A stretch of DNA of 7,251 nucleotides from positions 1-7,251 of the forward strand of contig CAKTVV010000031.1 of NCBI GenBank assembly GCA_934630515.1, read 5' to 3'. Below the pieces are notes generated by a model, which worked only from the letters and a program-made list of their open reading frames with translations, was not told the origin of the DNA and made no database searches. The position numbers were made by a program, and so were the translations under genes. The DNA is from an uncultured Eubacteriales bacterium. GTDB taxonomy: Bacteria; Bacillota; Clostridia; Oscillospirales; Acutalibacteraceae. Below, in pieces: positions 6,146 through 7,251 of the stretch (position 1 is its first letter; every line of letters starts with the position of its first letter).

Positions 6146-7251
6146 ATGAACATCAGGAAAGCAGCCTTCAACAAATGCCTGTCGATCCTTCTTTGCACTT
6201 GCCTGCTGTTGGGACTTTGCCAAATGGCCCTGATTCGGGTCGATGCGGCGAGCGGCGAAAGCGGCGTGTGGTTTGAAAAGGGTAAGGAATCGGTTTGGTG
6301 GAACTGGGACTGGAACCATGGAACGGAAGGCGGACGGTTTGCCATCACCTACCCCGACGGTGTATGGACGGTCACAGCGAATTTCAGCTGGGTGAACCAT
6401 CTCAATACACAGACGGCTGACAGCGCCAACTGGTTGGAGCTGGATCTGGCGGCACATGGGGTTTTGGAGTATGACATCACCTCGGCGGGTGCGCCGAAAT
6501 TGACGCTGGTGCTGAAAGACGGCAATGGCAGCAGGAATATAACCGTTGGCACGGTAGGAACCGGTGCCGGCACCTTCGACTTGGAAAACAATGCGGACGT
6601 GAAGGCATTAGCACAGGATGGTAAGGTGACGGTTCAGGGGCTGTATTTTGATTTTGCCGGTGCCGATGGGCAAACCATCGCGGTCAAGGACTTCCGGTTT
6701 GCTCCGAAAGCGACCTCGGAGGAGGTCACGCCCGACTGGTTCAACCAGGATCAGGCTAACGGCTGGTGGAACTGGGATTGGCGGCATGCGCAGGACGATC
6801 AGGGACGGTTTTTCATTACGTTCCCGGAAAATGTATGGACGCTGAAAACCGGCTTTGATTGGGTGCCCCAGGTGAACTCCGACTGGTCGGAGAGCCGCAG
6901 CTGGGTACAGATTGACCTGAATGTACAGAACACGCTGTATTATGATATTGCCTCCGAGCTGGCGCCCAAGCTGGAGCTGCGGCTGGAGAACGGGACGGAC
7001 GATACCTATGTGACCGTCGGTCAGACGGGCAGCGGCGCCGGCAGCTTTGACCTGGCGGGTAACGCAGAGGTGCAGGCGGCGGCGCAGGACGGCAAGGTGA
7101 CCGTCAAGGGTATCCGCTTTGAATTTACCGGCGCGGCGGGCAAGACCATCGCAGTCAAGGACTTCCGGTTTGCGCCGAAAGCGACCTCGGAGGAGGTCAC
7201 GCCCGACTGGTTCAACCAGGATCAGGCTAACGGCTGGTGGAACTGGGATTG
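6146..7251 (+). CDS. Secreted Trp-rich tandem-repeat protein (runs off window)
   Basis: The frame opens at ATG 6146 after a GGAGAGGAG-type site (about 6128-6136) and stays open to the window end (368 codons, no stop). Residues 1-35 form a signal peptide: MNIRKAAFNK, a hydrophobic Leu/Cys core, and RVDAAS as a likely cleavage region. The mature part is tandem repeats of about 157 residues: unit 1 residues 42-197, unit 2 residues 198-354, unit 3 starting at 355. Each begins W-F, has WWNWDW about 10 residues later, then GRF.I..P..VW, a (Y/E)YDI..E/A.APKL.L.L strand, GTFDL/GSFDL and KDFRFAPKATSEEVTPD as linker. Alternating strands and conserved aromatics suggest a beta-sandwich, possibly carbohydrate-binding, repeat. 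I do not recognise the family. It could be a cell-surface or extracellular glycan-binding protein acting with its neighbour. Confidence 0.8.
   Translation, partial: MNIRKAAFNKCLSILLCTCLLLGLCQMALIRVDAASGESGVWFEKGKESVWWNWDWNHGTEGGRFAITYPDGVWTVTANFSWVNHLNTQTADSANWLELDLAAHGVLEYDITSAGAPKLTLVLKDGNGSRNITVGTVGTGAGTFDLENNADVKALAQDGKVTVQGLYFDFAGADGQTIAVKDFRFAPKATSEEVTPDWFNQDQANGWWNWDWRHAQDDQGRFFITFPENVWTLKTGFDWVPQVNSDWSESRSWVQIDLNVQNTLYYDIASELAPKLELRLENGTDDTYVTVGQTGSGAGSFDLAGNAEVQAAAQDGKVTVKGIRFEFTGAAGKTIAVKDFRFAPKATSEEVTPDWFNQDQANGWWNWD
6269..7251 (+). repeat. Tandem coding repeat, 471-bp period
   Basis: Units start at 6269, 6737 and 7208 (each at a TGG codon). The last two starts are 471 bp (157 codons) apart; unit 1 is one codon shorter. 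Units 1 and 2 are diverged over most of their length, but their 3' linkers and the following starts are nearly identical. 6683-6780 and 7154-7251 differ at one position (6703/7174), and 6704-6780 is identical to 7175-7251. The window ends inside unit 3, so the copy number is unknown. Confidence 0.92.

Noticed and set aside
6683..7251. The direct repeats at the right end as a CRISPR array or mobile element ends
   Set aside because: The 471-bp period is in frame with one continuous coding sequence and encodes protein domain repeats; there are no short spacers.

Overview
The window looks like a contig from a Clostridia-type member of the Bacillota, probably a gut Oscillospiraceae or Ruminococcaceae relative. 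The reasons are moderately high GC, strong AGGAGG-type ribosome binding sites, a tRNA-Thr(TGT) gene with a consensus sigma-A promoter, and typical Clostridia phage, HsdS and beta-helix families. This assignment is inference; no taxonomic marker is present.

The left part (1-4112) is an accessory mosaic. It opens with the end of an IS256-type insertion sequence (1-139) that cuts off a Pro-rich phage scaffold-like gene. A phage head module follows in normal order: scaffold-like (140-589), major capsid (608-1474), small head protein (1494-1667) and a head-tail connector broken after about 40 codons (to about 1762). The connector runs directly into an antiparallel fragment of a large serine recombinase (about 1763-2124, minus strand). 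That fragment runs directly into a 5'-truncated, frameshifted type I restriction specificity gene, hsdS (about 2121-3111, plus strand). A second, oppositely oriented hsdS fragment (3982 to 3029, minus strand) faces it.

The two hsdS genes share a convergent inverted repeat of about 200 bp whose inner 86 bp are identical. Between the arms lie 564 bp that are almost exactly one target recognition domain (TRD). Inversion would unplug this TRD from the plus-strand gene and splice it in frame onto the minus-strand gene. This predicted HsdS inverton, or silent cassette pair, is the most interesting structure in the window. No intact recombinase for it is present here.

A minus-strand tRNA-Thr gene (4113-4188) sits at the edge of the mosaic with its own promoter and terminator. 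Its 5' half is a normal tRNA-Thr, but its 3' acceptor strand belongs to a different acceptor stem (GGAGAAG type). It therefore looks like a chimera, possibly a scar of island integration at the tRNA 3' end.

The right part (4189-7251) looks like ordinary chromosome: about 640 bp of mostly non-coding DNA, then two plus-strand genes 33 bp apart. The first encodes a 427-residue right-handed beta-helix protein without a signal peptide. The second encodes a secreted protein built of about 157-residue Trp-rich tandem repeats; it has no stop and runs off the window. Together they suggest carbohydrate or cell-surface functions. Both window edges lie in repeated DNA (an IS end and a 471-bp tandem repeat), which suggests the window is a whole assembly contig.
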